From Polyangiaceae bacterium (GTDB lineage Bacteria > Myxococcota_A > Polyangia > Polyangiales > Polyangiaceae): 64,000 nucleotides of DNA. A program made the translations under genes and the position numbers. Of the stretch, positions 54,039 to 62,639 are shown piece by piece; the first letter of the stretch is position 1; every line of letters begins with the position of its first letter. Under the pieces are notes generated by a model. It was not told the DNA's origin. It did not search any database and saw only the letters and a list, made by a program, of their open reading frames with translations. The stretch lies in contig JADJYE010000001.1 of assembly GCA_016719945.1 (NCBI GenBank), positions 434,001 to 498,000 on the forward strand, given 5' to 3'.

Positions 54039-55470
54039 CCGCCGGCGCGCGCCCCCACACGCGCACGGTCGCCTCCTCACCGAGCCCCTTCGTCGCCCAC
54101 GTCGAGGTCCCGTTCGAAAGCACGGCCCTGCCCACGAAGGGCCCCCGGCGCGGCGCGGGATCCGCGCCGGTCGCGTCGAACCTGGCCCGCAGCACGAGCA
54201 GATCGCGCTCTGCGTCGTCAGCCAGCGTGCGCTCGGAGCGGGCGCGCTCCGCGATCGCGACGGCGTCTGCGATCGACGCGAGCCGTGACGTGCGCGCCCT
54301 CGCGCCCACGCTCGCGTGCGCGAGGGGCCGCGCCTCGTCGACGTGTCGGGAGAGCCTCGGCAGGTGCGCGAGGGCCTCTTCGACCCGCTTGCGCTCGAGG
54401 ATGGTGCGCGCTCGCGCGACGCCCGCCGCGTCGACCCCTGCGGCCGCGCCGGGCTGACGGGGCGTGTCGGTGAGGGCTCGCGCGACCTCCGCCTGCAGCA
54501 CCTCGAGGCGCGCGGCCGCCCCTTCCTGCTCTGGGTGAGCGGCGCCGCGCGTCGACGTCGAGCGCGTCCCTGCAGCGTGGGCCGTGGGCGCGCCTGCGCC
54601 CTGCCGAGCGCTGGCGCGCCCGCCTCGACACGCGTTGGCTCGAGCGAGCTCGGCGAGCCGCGGCGCGAGCCCTGCTCCGAAATGACCGTCGCGCTCGATC
54701 AACACGGCCGCCTCGGGCGCGCGAGCCAGGACCGCCGCGAGCACTTCGAAGATGGCCTCCGGCACGTCGTGGGCGTGGGTGTCGAAGTAGAAGCCGTCTT
54801 CGAACACGCCGCCGGCGAGGTGGATCATGCGGGCCCTCTCGAGCGGGTACGCGCGGGCCACCTCGAGCGGATCGAGCCCAGCGTTGACGGCGTTCGCATA
54901 CAGGTTGCTGACGTCGAGCAGCAGATCGCAGCCCGAGGCCTCACACACCAGCGCGTAGAGCTCCGGCTCGGGGATGGAGTCCTCGGCGTACCCGAACGGC
55001 GCCGCGACGTTCTCGAGCAAGAGCGGCGTGTCCGGCAGGGCCGCGCGGGCGCGCCCCACGTTGCGAGCCACCACCTCCACGGCCGAGGCGGTCCGTGGCA
55101 GCGGCGTCAGGTGGCCGATCTCGCGGCCCGAGGCGCGCGTGAACGCGACGTGCTCCGACACGTACGGAGCGCGCAGGTCGCGAGCGAGCGCGGCGAGACG
55201 CCTGGCGTGATCGAGGTCGATGCCCTCGGCGCTCCCGAGCGAGAGCTTGATGCCGTGGGGCACGATGGGCCACCGCTCGGACAGGGCGACCACCTCGCGC
55301 CGCGTGCGAGCGCTGGAGAAGCACGCCTCCGCGACGACCTCCAGAAAATCGACGCCCTCGGGATCGGCGAGGAGCTCTCGCGTGAGCTCTTTGCGTAGGC
55401 CGATCCCGTGGGCGCCTGCGAGGTCAGCCGGGGATGTCGTTCGAGCAGAAGCCGTTGATGCACTCCGCAT
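54019..55470 (-). CDS. DUF692 multinuclear non-heme iron enzyme fused to SCO6045-like C-terminal domain
   Basis: Residues 18-285 are a DUF692 (UPF0276/MNIO) barrel: GIGLRKELTRELL, VPHGIKLSLGS, YVSEHVAFT, PLLLENVAAPFGYAED, LLLDVSNLYANAVN, MIHLAGGVFEDGFYFDTHAH-D and VLIERDGHF carry the iron-ligand His, Glu, Asp and Asn residues. The last ~165 residues form the SCO6045-like tail (ARLEVLQAEVARALTD, ARARTILERKRVEEALAHLP, GPFVGRAVLSNGTSTWATKG), which may replace the usual separate partner protein. Known members (MbnB, TglH, BufB) modify Cys in peptides. The ATG at 55470 lies inside the end of the upstream Cys-rich gene. Confidence 0.88.
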   Translation of the reverse strand: MRSASTASARTTSPADLAGAHGIGLRKELTRELLADPEGVDFLEVVAEACFSSARTRREVVALSERWPIVPHGIKLSLGSAEGIDLDHARRLAALARDLRAPYVSEHVAFTRASGREIGHLTPLPRTASAVEVVARNVGRARAALPDTPLLLENVAAPFGYAEDSIPEPELYALVCEASGCDLLLDVSNLYANAVNAGLDPLEVARAYPLERARMIHLAGGVFEDGFYFDTHAHDVPEAIFEVLAAVLARAPEAAVLIERDGHFGAGLAPRLAELARANACRGGRASARQGAGAPTAHAAGTRSTSTRGAAHPEQEGAAARLEVLQAEVARALTDTPRQPGAAAGVDAAGVARARTILERKRVEEALAHLPRLSRHVDEARPLAHASVGARARTSRLASIADAVAIAERARSERTLADDAERDLLVLRARFDATGADPAPRRGPFVGRAVLSNGTSTWATKGLGEEATVRVWGRAPAVTKAPV

Positions 55471-57460
55471 TGGGATCGCAGCAGTCGGAGGCGTCGACGC
55501 AGGCGCTGCCTTCGGGCGAGCAGCCCTCCGACTCGCCGCAGACGTATTTCATCTCGGTCTCGTCGTACACGCAGAACCCGTCGCAGCACTCGAAGCCCGC
55601 CTGGCACTCCTCGCCCAGCGGCTTGCACGGGTCGAGCGCCCACGCTCCACGCATGTTCTGGTTCGTGAGCTCCTGGCCGGGTAGCCAGAACGCAGGGTGG
55701 CTCGGGTCGACCCCGTCGGCGGGGTTCGCGTCGACCGCCGCCACCCACAGCTGCTTGCGGCGCGTGCCGGGGTTGGTGTCGGTCAGCGTGTTGCCGTACG
55801 TGCGCTCCGACTCGATCACGAGCCAGAAGTACCCGCCGACCGCGACAGGGAGGAAGGTGGGCTGGTAGCTCGCCTGGCCCTCCACGCCCGGGAGCGAGCC
55901 TTTGCCGTTGGCCGCGGTCAGCGGGAGGATCGTCGAGCCGTCGCTCCTCGCCATCCACACCTCGCCGAGCGCGCCGCGCGTTCGGCACTGGTTCGAGCGC
56001 TGGAACGCGACCCAGTTCGAGTCGGGGCTCCACGTCGGGTAGGTGTTCGTGCGGAGCGCGGGGTCCGCGTTGGGCACGATCTCGATCTGGTTGCCGATCG
56101 ACGGCACCGCCGGATCGATGTCAGCGACGTAGATGGACGAGTTGTTGAAGTCGAGCCAGTTGCCGTCGGTGCGAGCGCCGTACGCGATCCGCGTGCCGTC
56201 GACCGACCAGGCCGGGTGCGTCGCAGAGCCCACCGGCGGGGTCACGGTCGTGAGGGCCACGTTGCTGGCGTTCGTCGACAGCGTGAGCGCCGCGCCGCCA
56301 CCCGACTGACCCCAGACGACGTGCCCACCATCGGGCGAGATCGCCTGGAACCCCGAGGCGGTGTTCTGCGCGTAGATGGAGGAGCCGTCGATCGTGTTGA
56401 ACGTGCCCCACGGGCTGTATCCGCCGTGGAACGCCGCGACCAGCGTGCTGCCGTTGGCGGAGACGCTGTGGCACGCGACGCAGGTGACCCCCGGCGGCTT
56501 CTGGATGAAGTTCTCCGGGGCGCTGGCCCCGACCTTGAGCCGCACCACGTTGCCCTGGTTGATCTCCCAGTAGTAGATGGTGCCGGCGAGGTTCGCCGGG
56601 GCGACCTTCCAGGTCTGCGTCTTGGCGAGGTAGGCGCTCACGCCGTCGTACCGCTGCACGTCGAGCGTGACGTCGCCCTCGGTGCTGCCAACCAAGAGCT
56701 TCCACGAGTCCTGCGGGAGGGTCGGGAAGGAGAAGCGAGAGGGCGGAGCAGCGTTCGTCCACGACGTGAACTCGAAGGTCTCGCTCTCGGCGTGGATACG
56801 ATAGATGTCCGCCGCGCCGCCCCCGTTCCACTGCAGGATCGGCCCCTGGATCCCGCGGGGGAAGACGGTCTGGTCGTACGGGTAGAGCAGCGCGAGTGAG
56901 CCGTCCTCCAGCGTCGCGTTGTCGAACAGATCTTTGATGGTCGGATCGAGCGCGAGCGGGTCGTGGGTGATCACCATCTTCACGGTGACCTCGGCGGTCG
57001 CCGCCATGCCGTCATACTGAGCCGTCAGCGTCCCCTTGCCGCCGAGCAGGCCCGTCGCGGTGACGTCGCCGCCGTTGTTGGTGGTCGCGATGTCGGGGCG
57101 GTTGAACACCCACTCGCCCTGCACGACCACCTCGCTGCCGTCTTCCTTCACGCCGATCAGATCGAACTGCGTCGACAGCGGGACGAGCCCGTTGTCGACG
57201 ACGATGGTCGCCGCGGGCGGCTCGATCTTGACGGAGACGAAGTTGTCCTCGGTGAAGCTCGTGCTGCCCCCGCCGGCGCCGCCTGCGGCGCTCCCGGCTC
57301 CGCCGCCCCCGCTCGTGCTCGCCCCCGAGCCTCCTCCTCCGGTCGCGGTCGTGTCATCGCCGCACCCTGGCGCGAGTGCGGCCGCCACGGCCACGGAGCA
57401 AGTGATCACGAGGAGACGGGCTGCGCGCGGTCGCGCCCAACGCTCGAGGAAGAAAGTCAT
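55424..57460 (-). CDS. TolB-like beta-propeller lipoprotein with CxxCH motif and two knottin-like Cys modules
   Basis: From ATG 57460 (678 residues) the signal RLLVITCSVAVAAALAPGC has its lipobox Cys before GDD. A Gly/Ser linker follows, then an Ig-like domain, then WD40/TolB-type blades (HPAWSVDGTRIAYGARTDG, YPTWSPDSNWVAFQRSNQC). Within is PPGVTCVACHSVSANGS, a CxxCH heme-c-like motif. The last 60 residues hold two modules of pattern C-x6-C-x5-CC-x3/5-C-x4/10-C: CKPLGEECQAGFECCDGFC and CSPEGSACVDASDCCDPNAE-C. These resemble inhibitor-cystine-knot folds. The next gene encodes the DUF692 enzyme and overlaps this one by 47 bases. Confidence 0.82.
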   Translation of the reverse strand: MTFFLERWARPRAARLLVITCSVAVAAALAPGCGDDTTATGGGGSGASTSGGGGAGSAAGGAGGGSTSFTEDNFVSVKIEPPAATIVVDNGLVPLSTQFDLIGVKEDGSEVVVQGEWVFNRPDIATTNNGGDVTATGLLGGKGTLTAQYDGMAATAEVTVKMVITHDPLALDPTIKDLFDNATLEDGSLALLYPYDQTVFPRGIQGPILQWNGGGAADIYRIHAESETFEFTSWTNAAPPSRFSFPTLPQDSWKLLVGSTEGDVTLDVQRYDGVSAYLAKTQTWKVAPANLAGTIYYWEINQGNVVRLKVGASAPENFIQKPPGVTCVACHSVSANGSTLVAAFHGGYSPWGTFNTIDGSSIYAQNTASGFQAISPDGGHVVWGQSGGGAALTLSTNASNVALTTVTPPVGSATHPAWSVDGTRIAYGARTDGNWLDFNNSSIYVADIDPAVPSIGNQIEIVPNADPALRTNTYPTWSPDSNWVAFQRSNQCRTRGALGEVWMARSDGSTILPLTAANGKGSLPGVEGQASYQPTFLPVAVGGYFWLVIESERTYGNTLTDTNPGTRRKQLWVAAVDANPADGVDPSHPAFWLPGQELTNQNMRGAWALDPCKPLGEECQAGFECCDGFCVYDETEMKYVCGESEGCSPEGSACVDASDCCDPNAECINGFCSNDIPG

Positions 57461-57599
57461 AGGGGGCACCTCCGAAGGCGGATCGTAGGCAACAGGTGCC
57501 GCTGTCGGTCGAAAATTGTCTCTTCGGGGGATTTTTTGGAGGTGCCTGTAGGCTCCGCTGGTGAGCGCTCGAAGGCCCACGCGGGCCCGTGGCCGAGGC

Positions 57600-58562
57600 T
57601 CAGCGCGGAGCGTCCTTCGGAGCGCGCTTCGGCGACGCGCCGAACTTCCCCTCCGGGGCTGCCTCCCTGTTCGGGTCGGTCCCTCGGGTCCACGGGTCGG
57701 GTCGGCGCGCGACGACCTTGTCGGTGGCCGCGTCGAAGCTCATCTCCAGATCGAGCGTGTTGTCACCGCCAGCGATCTCCACCTGCTTGATGACGTGTTT
57801 GTCGAGGGCGGGCAGGTAGACGTCGACCGAGACCTTGCCGATCGGGATGCGACCGATCTCGTAGCGGCCGTCGAGGCCGGTCACGTCCAGCGTCGAGAAC
57901 TTGAGCACCAGCACGTCGGCCGCCATGAAGCCGCGCCCCTGGAAGTCGCGCAGCACGTAGTTGATCGCCGGCTTGTTCGGGTAGAGCGGGACCGGATCTC
58001 CGCCCGGCATCGCGAGCATCACGGCGCGGTACTCGGCGCCGTCGAGGTAGGGCGTGTACGTGCCCTTCGCGTCCTCGTTGAGCACCTCGAGCCGCTGGCC
58101 GAAGGTCATGGCGACCGTGCGCGCGTCGAAGGCGCAGCCGGCCGCCTTCACCTGGACCGCAGGCTTGTCGGGCGGCACGAACGCGTCGTACTCCGCGACC
58201 ATGACGATCGCGTCGGCGAGCGCAGAGTCTTGGCCGACCCGGAACGCTTTGCCGTAGGTCGGCGCAGCCTGCGGGCAACCCTCCGCGGGGAACGTCTCCG
58301 AGCTGGGAGGAGCGGGATCTCCCTTCATGGTGACGCGGCCCTTCAACGTGCCGGTGAGGCCGGAGTACGGTTCACGCCCGCTCTTGTTGATCACCGCGAG
58401 CACCTCCGCCGAGGGCCGAGGCACGCCGAGCCAACCCGGTGCGGCGGCCGAGGCGCTGGCCGCCGGCGCGGCCGCCGACGCGGAGCCGATGGAGACGTCG
58501 TTCGAGGTCTTGCAGCTCGCGACAGCGAGCGCCGCGGCCGCGAGCGCGAACCGAGAGGTCAT
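57600..58562 (-). CDS. Lipoprotein with carboxypeptidase-regulatory / cupredoxin-like domain
   Basis: ATG 58562 gives MTSRFALAAAALAVASCKTS, a lipobox signal. After an Ala/Ser linker, GTLKGRVTMKGDPAPPSSET begins a beta domain; AIVMVAEYDAFVPP and FDARTVAMTFGQRLEVLNED are cupredoxin-like strands, and GRYEIGRIPIGKVSVDVYLP is a transthyretin-like carboxypeptidase-regulatory domain. It has three Cys in all. It lies 139 bases upstream of the beta-propeller lipoprotein, same strand, so the three minus-strand genes could form an operon. Confidence 0.7.
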   Translation of the reverse strand: MTSRFALAAAALAVASCKTSNDVSIGSASAAAPAASASAAAPGWLGVPRPSAEVLAVINKSGREPYSGLTGTLKGRVTMKGDPAPPSSETFPAEGCPQAAPTYGKAFRVGQDSALADAIVMVAEYDAFVPPDKPAVQVKAAGCAFDARTVAMTFGQRLEVLNEDAKGTYTPYLDGAEYRAVMLAMPGGDPVPLYPNKPAINYVLRDFQGRGFMAADVLVLKFSTLDVTGLDGRYEIGRIPIGKVSVDVYLPALDKHVIKQVEIAGGDNTLDLEMSFDAATDKVVARRPDPWTRGTDPNREAAPEGKFGASPKRAPKDAPR

Positions 58563-58692
58563 CGTGCTTTCTTTCAACCGAACCGCCTCCCGGTCAAGTG
58601 GGGGCATCCCGCCCGGGACATTTCGGAGATTCGAGCCCTCGCCGGCGAGAGACCAGCCATGGCCTCGGGGCGCGGAGGGGGACGAGCAGTAT

Positions 58693-58866
58693 CCTCGCTG
58701 AAAACGCAGGTTGCTGCTGTTGCCAGCCCCGCAGAGCGAGACGAGAAGTGGCCTCGCTGGAAACGCAGATTGCTGCTGCTGCCGGCCCCGCAGAGCGAGA
58801 CGAGCAGCGACCTCGCTGGGAACGCAGGTTGCTGCTGCTGCCGGCCCCGCAGAGCGTTGTGAGTTA
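58693..58866. repeat. Tandem repeat, about 59 bp x 3
   Basis: Units run CCTCGCTGGAAACGCAG, then TTGCTGCTGCTGCCGGCCCC, then GCAGAGCGAGACGAGCAG. They vary by a few substitutions, and the last unit is cut short by GTTGTGAG. A partial copy precedes the first. The block lies between the minus-strand lipoprotein promoter region and the end of nuoN. Bases 58563-58990 hold no gene. Confidence 0.85.
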
Positions 58867-58926
58867 GGGGGTCTGGTGCAGACCCCCTCGGGCTCCGCGC
58901 TCCGCGCGGTCCCTCACCCCCAACTC
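58861..58926 (-). terminator. Hairpin beyond the end of the nuo operon
   Basis: GGGGGTCT pairs perfectly with AGACCCCC around GGTGC, and GAGTTAGGGGG pairs with CCCCCAACTC further out. It is 65 bases beyond the nuoN stop. There is no T run, so its role as the operon terminator is tentative. Confidence 0.5.
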
Positions 58927-58990
58927 CGACCTCCGGGGCTTGCGCTCCTCGGTCGTGCAGAGGGGGTGAGAATGGCGACTCGCTTCGTCG

Positions 58991-60517
58991 TTACGAGAGC
59001 GCGGCCTTGATCGCCATCTCCAGCGAGGAGCCGGGCAGCAGGCCGATGCCGATGATGGCCATCGCCGCGAGCACGAGGGCGGCGGCGACGTAGCCGCTCT
59101 TCATCGGTACGGCGATCGGGGCGCCGGCCATGGGCTCCTTCATGTACATGTAGACGAGCACGCGCAGGTAGTAGTACGCGGCGATCACGCTGTTCAAGAG
59201 CAGCACGATCGTGAGCACGTAGAGCTCTGACCCGAGCGCCGCCTTCACGACGTAGAGCTTGCCGAAGAAGCCCGCCGTCGGCGGCACGCCCGCCAGCGAC
59301 AGCAAGAACAGCGAGAAGACGGCGGCGGCGGCCGGGTGGCGCTTGCCGATGCCGGCGAGGTCCTCGAACGTAACCGCCTCCTTGCCGCGGCTGCCACACA
59401 GCACCAGCGCTCCGAACGCCCCGGCTGTCGAGAACGTGTACGTGAGCAGGTAGAAGAGGACGCTCCCCTGGCCGTCGGCGCTGGAGCGAACGGTCGCCAC
59501 CACGCCGACGAGCAGGTACCCGGCGTGCGCGATGCTCGAGTACGCGAGCATGCGCTTCACCGACTCTTGCCGGCCCGCGACGACGTTGGCGACCGTCATC
59601 GTGAGGACCGCGAACGCCGCGAGGACCGGAGGCCAACCCGCGCTCCAGCTCATCGACGCGGGGTCGCTGAAGCCGCCGATCAGCACCCGCAGGAGCATCG
59701 CGAACGCAGCCGCCTTCACGCTCACGGCCATGAAGCTCGTCGCTGGGGTCGGCGCACCCTCGTAGGCGTCGGGCGTCCACATGTGGAACGGCACCGCGCT
59801 GATCTTGAACCCGAGGCCTGCGATGACGAGCACCATCCCCACGATCAGCACGGCGAGTCGGCTCGAGACCGCGGGGTCTCCCGCGTTCGCCGAGAAGGCC
59901 CGGATGACGGACTTGATGCCCGCGAGGTCGGTGTGCCCCGTCGCGCCGTAGATGAGCGCGACGCCGTAGACCGTGAGCGCAGCCGCGAACGACCCCAGCA
60001 GGAAGTACTTGACCGCGGCCTCGGTGCTGCGCGTCGAGCCGCGCCGGAAGCCGGTGAGGCAGTAGACGCCGAGGGACATCGTCTCGAGTGCGACGAACAG
60101 GCTCAGCAGGTCCGCCGCGGCCGCGAGCGCGATGGCGCCGACGACCGAGAACGTCAGCAGCGGATAGAACTCGCCCCGATCGAGGCGGTGCTCGGGCAGG
60201 TATCCGCCGGCGAGCAGCGCCGCGAGCGCGCCCCCGAAGCACAGCACGAAGGTGAAGAAGAGCGTGAACCGATCGAGGACGAAATACGGCGCGAGGGCGG
60301 CCGCGGACGGCAGGTTCTCGGGCCCGTAGAACCACACCCCGAGCGCGGCGACCGCGCCGGCGAGCAGCGTCATCGCCGTGCCGAGGGCGATCTCGGAGGA
60401 GGCGCTCTCGTCGACGTCGGGCTTCTTGGTGGACATCGCCTCCACCAGCATCAGCGCGGCGCCGCCGAGCACGACGATGAGGACTGGGGAGAGCGCGAGC
60501 ATTAGTTCGAAGCTCAT
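58991..60517 (-). CDS. nuoN: NADH-quinone oxidoreductase subunit N (NuoN)
   Basis: This antiporter-like membrane subunit of complex I has about 14 transmembrane helices in 508 residues. Motifs include LVSLFVALE-type LLSLFVALETMSLGVYCLTG, AVKYFLLGSFAAALTVYGVA, FKISAVPFHMWTPDAYEGAP and KRMLAYSSIAHAGYLLVGVV, with the channel Lys and the Glu in the first. The ATG overlaps the nuoM stop (ATGA), so coupling is expected. It is the last gene of the operon. Confidence 0.96.
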   Translation of the reverse strand: MSFELMLALSPVLIVVLGGAALMLVEAMSTKKPDVDESASSEIALGTAMTLLAGAVAALGVWFYGPENLPSAAALAPYFVLDRFTLFFTFVLCFGGALAALLAGGYLPEHRLDRGEFYPLLTFSVVGAIALAAAADLLSLFVALETMSLGVYCLTGFRRGSTRSTEAAVKYFLLGSFAAALTVYGVALIYGATGHTDLAGIKSVIRAFSANAGDPAVSSRLAVLIVGMVLVIAGLGFKISAVPFHMWTPDAYEGAPTPATSFMAVSVKAAAFAMLLRVLIGGFSDPASMSWSAGWPPVLAAFAVLTMTVANVVAGRQESVKRMLAYSSIAHAGYLLVGVVATVRSSADGQGSVLFYLLTYTFSTAGAFGALVLCGSRGKEAVTFEDLAGIGKRHPAAAAVFSLFLLSLAGVPPTAGFFGKLYVVKAALGSELYVLTIVLLLNSVIAAYYYLRVLVYMYMKEPMAGAPIAVPMKSGYVAAALVLAAMAIIGIGLLPGSSLEMAIKAALS

Positions 60518-62612
60518 GGCTGACCTCCGCCGGGCGCCGGCGCGGGGGGCGCTGGCGGCGCTGGCGGCGCGGGGGGACGTGGCGCAGGCCTAGGCGGACC
60601 TGCGTTGGGCCGAGCGCTGCCCGCCGCCGGAGCGGCGCTGGCGGACGCGCTGCCTGTTGCGGGAGCCGCGCTGCCGGAGGCGGCGGCGCTCGCCGAGCCG
60701 GGACGAGCCGGGGCGGTCGCGGTCGGGCGCGGAGGCGGCGTGGGGCGAGGCGGCGCCGACGCAGTGGCGGTAGCCGCGGGGGATGGGGGCGCCGGCGGCG
60801 CCGAGGCCTTGTCCGACGGCGGGGGCGCCCAGGTCGGCGCACCGGCGAGGAAGCTTGCGTCGAAGAACGACGCCGGCAACATCCGCGCGGGGGGCTCGAC
60901 CGCGTTCTTGGGCGCGTATTGCTCGTGCTGCGGCTGCGAGATGTTGACGTATTGGGCGTGCAGACTGCCCACGCTGGCCTCGATGCGCGACAAGAAGACG
61001 TTCGGGAAGAAGCCGATCGCGAAGATCAGCAGCACGAGCGGCGCCAGGGCGAGCGTCTCGCGGGGCGAGATGTCGCTGAGGTGCTTGTTCTTCGCGTCGA
61101 GCTTCCCGAAGAAGACCTTCTGCACGACGCTCAGCATGTAGACCGCGGCGAGGATGACCCCGAAGGCCGCGCCGACCGCGTGGACCCCGGCGAAGTTGCC
61201 GAGATCGCGGGAGCCGAACGTGCCCATGATGACCATGAACTCGCCGACGAACCCGTTGGTCCCCGGGACGCCGACGGAGGCGAAGGTGGCGATCAAGAAC
61301 AAGGTCGCGTAGACGGGCATCACCTTCGCGATGCCGCCGTAGTCCTTGATCATGCGGGTGTGGCGCCGGTCGTAGATCACGCCGACGAGCAAGAAGAGCG
61401 CGCCGGTCGAGATGCCGTGGTTCACCATCTGGATCACGGCGCCCTGCATGCCCGCCGGCGTCGCGCCGAACAGCCCCAGCATGATGTAGCCGAGGTGAGC
61501 CACGGACGAGTAGGCGATGAGCTTCTTCACGTCGTCCTGCTTCCAGGCGACGAGGGCGGCCCACACGATGCCGCCGAGGATCGCGACGCCCGCGACGTGC
61601 GGCGCGTACACGCTCGCGGCGTACGGGAACAGCACCATGCTGAAGCGCATGTACGCGTAGGTCCCGAGCTTGAGCATGACCGCCGCCAGGATCACGGAGC
61701 CGCCGGTCGGCGCCTGAACGTGGGCGTCGGGGAGCCAGGTGTGGACGGGCCACATCGGGACCTTGATGAAGAAGGCGATCGAGAACGCCCAGAAGCAGAT
61801 GAACTGGGTGCTCTTCGGCAGCAACACCCGCGCGAGCGCCAGGTAGTCGAACGAGTACTCGCCCGTGATGCGCTGGTGCGTCCACACGAGGTACACGATG
61901 GCGGCGAGCATGAGCACGCTGCCGGCCATCGTGTAGAGGAAGAACTTGATCGCTGCCTTGATCTTGTCGGCGCCGCCCCAGATGCCGATCATCAGGTACA
62001 TCGGCACGAGCATCAGCTCCCAGAACACGTAGAACAGGAACAGGTCGAGCGCGACGAACGCGCCGAGCATGGCCGCTTCCAGGAACAGGAACGCGAAGCA
62101 GAGCTCCTTCACCCGCGTCTTGATCGAGCCGAACGACGCGAACGCCGCGATGGGCGTGATGAACGTGGTGAGCAGGACGAGCCACAGGCTGATGCCGTCG
62201 AGCGCGACGTGGTAGCGGATGCCGAGGCCCGGGATCCACTCCTTGATGTGCTGGAAGTGCCAGCCGGCCGTCATCGGGACGCGCAGCGTCCACAGCGACG
62301 CGACGAAGGTGAGCCCCATCGCGGCGTACGTGAAATAGCGCAGCGCGCAGAGCATCTGGCGCGGCAGGAAGAGCACGCCCACGCTGGCGCCCAGCGGCGG
62401 GCAGCCATGAGGCACGTGAGCAGGTACGGCCACTCGCCGCTGTCGGCCGCCGGCTGCGGAGCGCTGGCATCGGGCCACAGGCCGGCGATGAACGCTACCG
62501 TGAGCGCCGAGATCAGGCCCACGCCGACGCGCTGCTTGAGGCTCTCGCTGCGAGGGACGACGTAGCCGACGATGAACGCGGCCAGGGCGAAGAAGAGGGT
62601 CGTGAGGCTCAT
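60514..62612 (-). CDS. nuoM: NADH-quinone oxidoreductase subunit M (NuoM), one frameshift, with long Pro/Ala tail
   Basis: This is the proton-pumping subunit of complex I. The start MSLTTLFFALAAFIVGYVVP lies in one frame; after a break near 62412 (a lost C in a run of C) the frame continues CALRYFTYAAMGLTFV. Conserved parts are FYVFWELMLVPMYLMIGIWG, IKVPMWPVHTWLPDAHVQAP and VKKLIAYSSVAHLGYIMLGL, with the Glu and Lys of the proton path. Beyond the last helix (ALAPLVLLIFAIGFFPNVFL) about 145 residues remain, of which the last ~110 are almost only Pro, Ala, Ser, Thr and Gly. That tail is unusual for NuoM. Confidence 0.94.
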
Positions 62613-62639
62613 TGCTGGACCCCCCCGCGCTCGAGCTCC

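Noticed and set aside
55424..57460. True multiheme cytochrome
   Set aside because: Only one CxxCH motif is present and the rest is beta-propeller-like; heme binding is possible but unproven.
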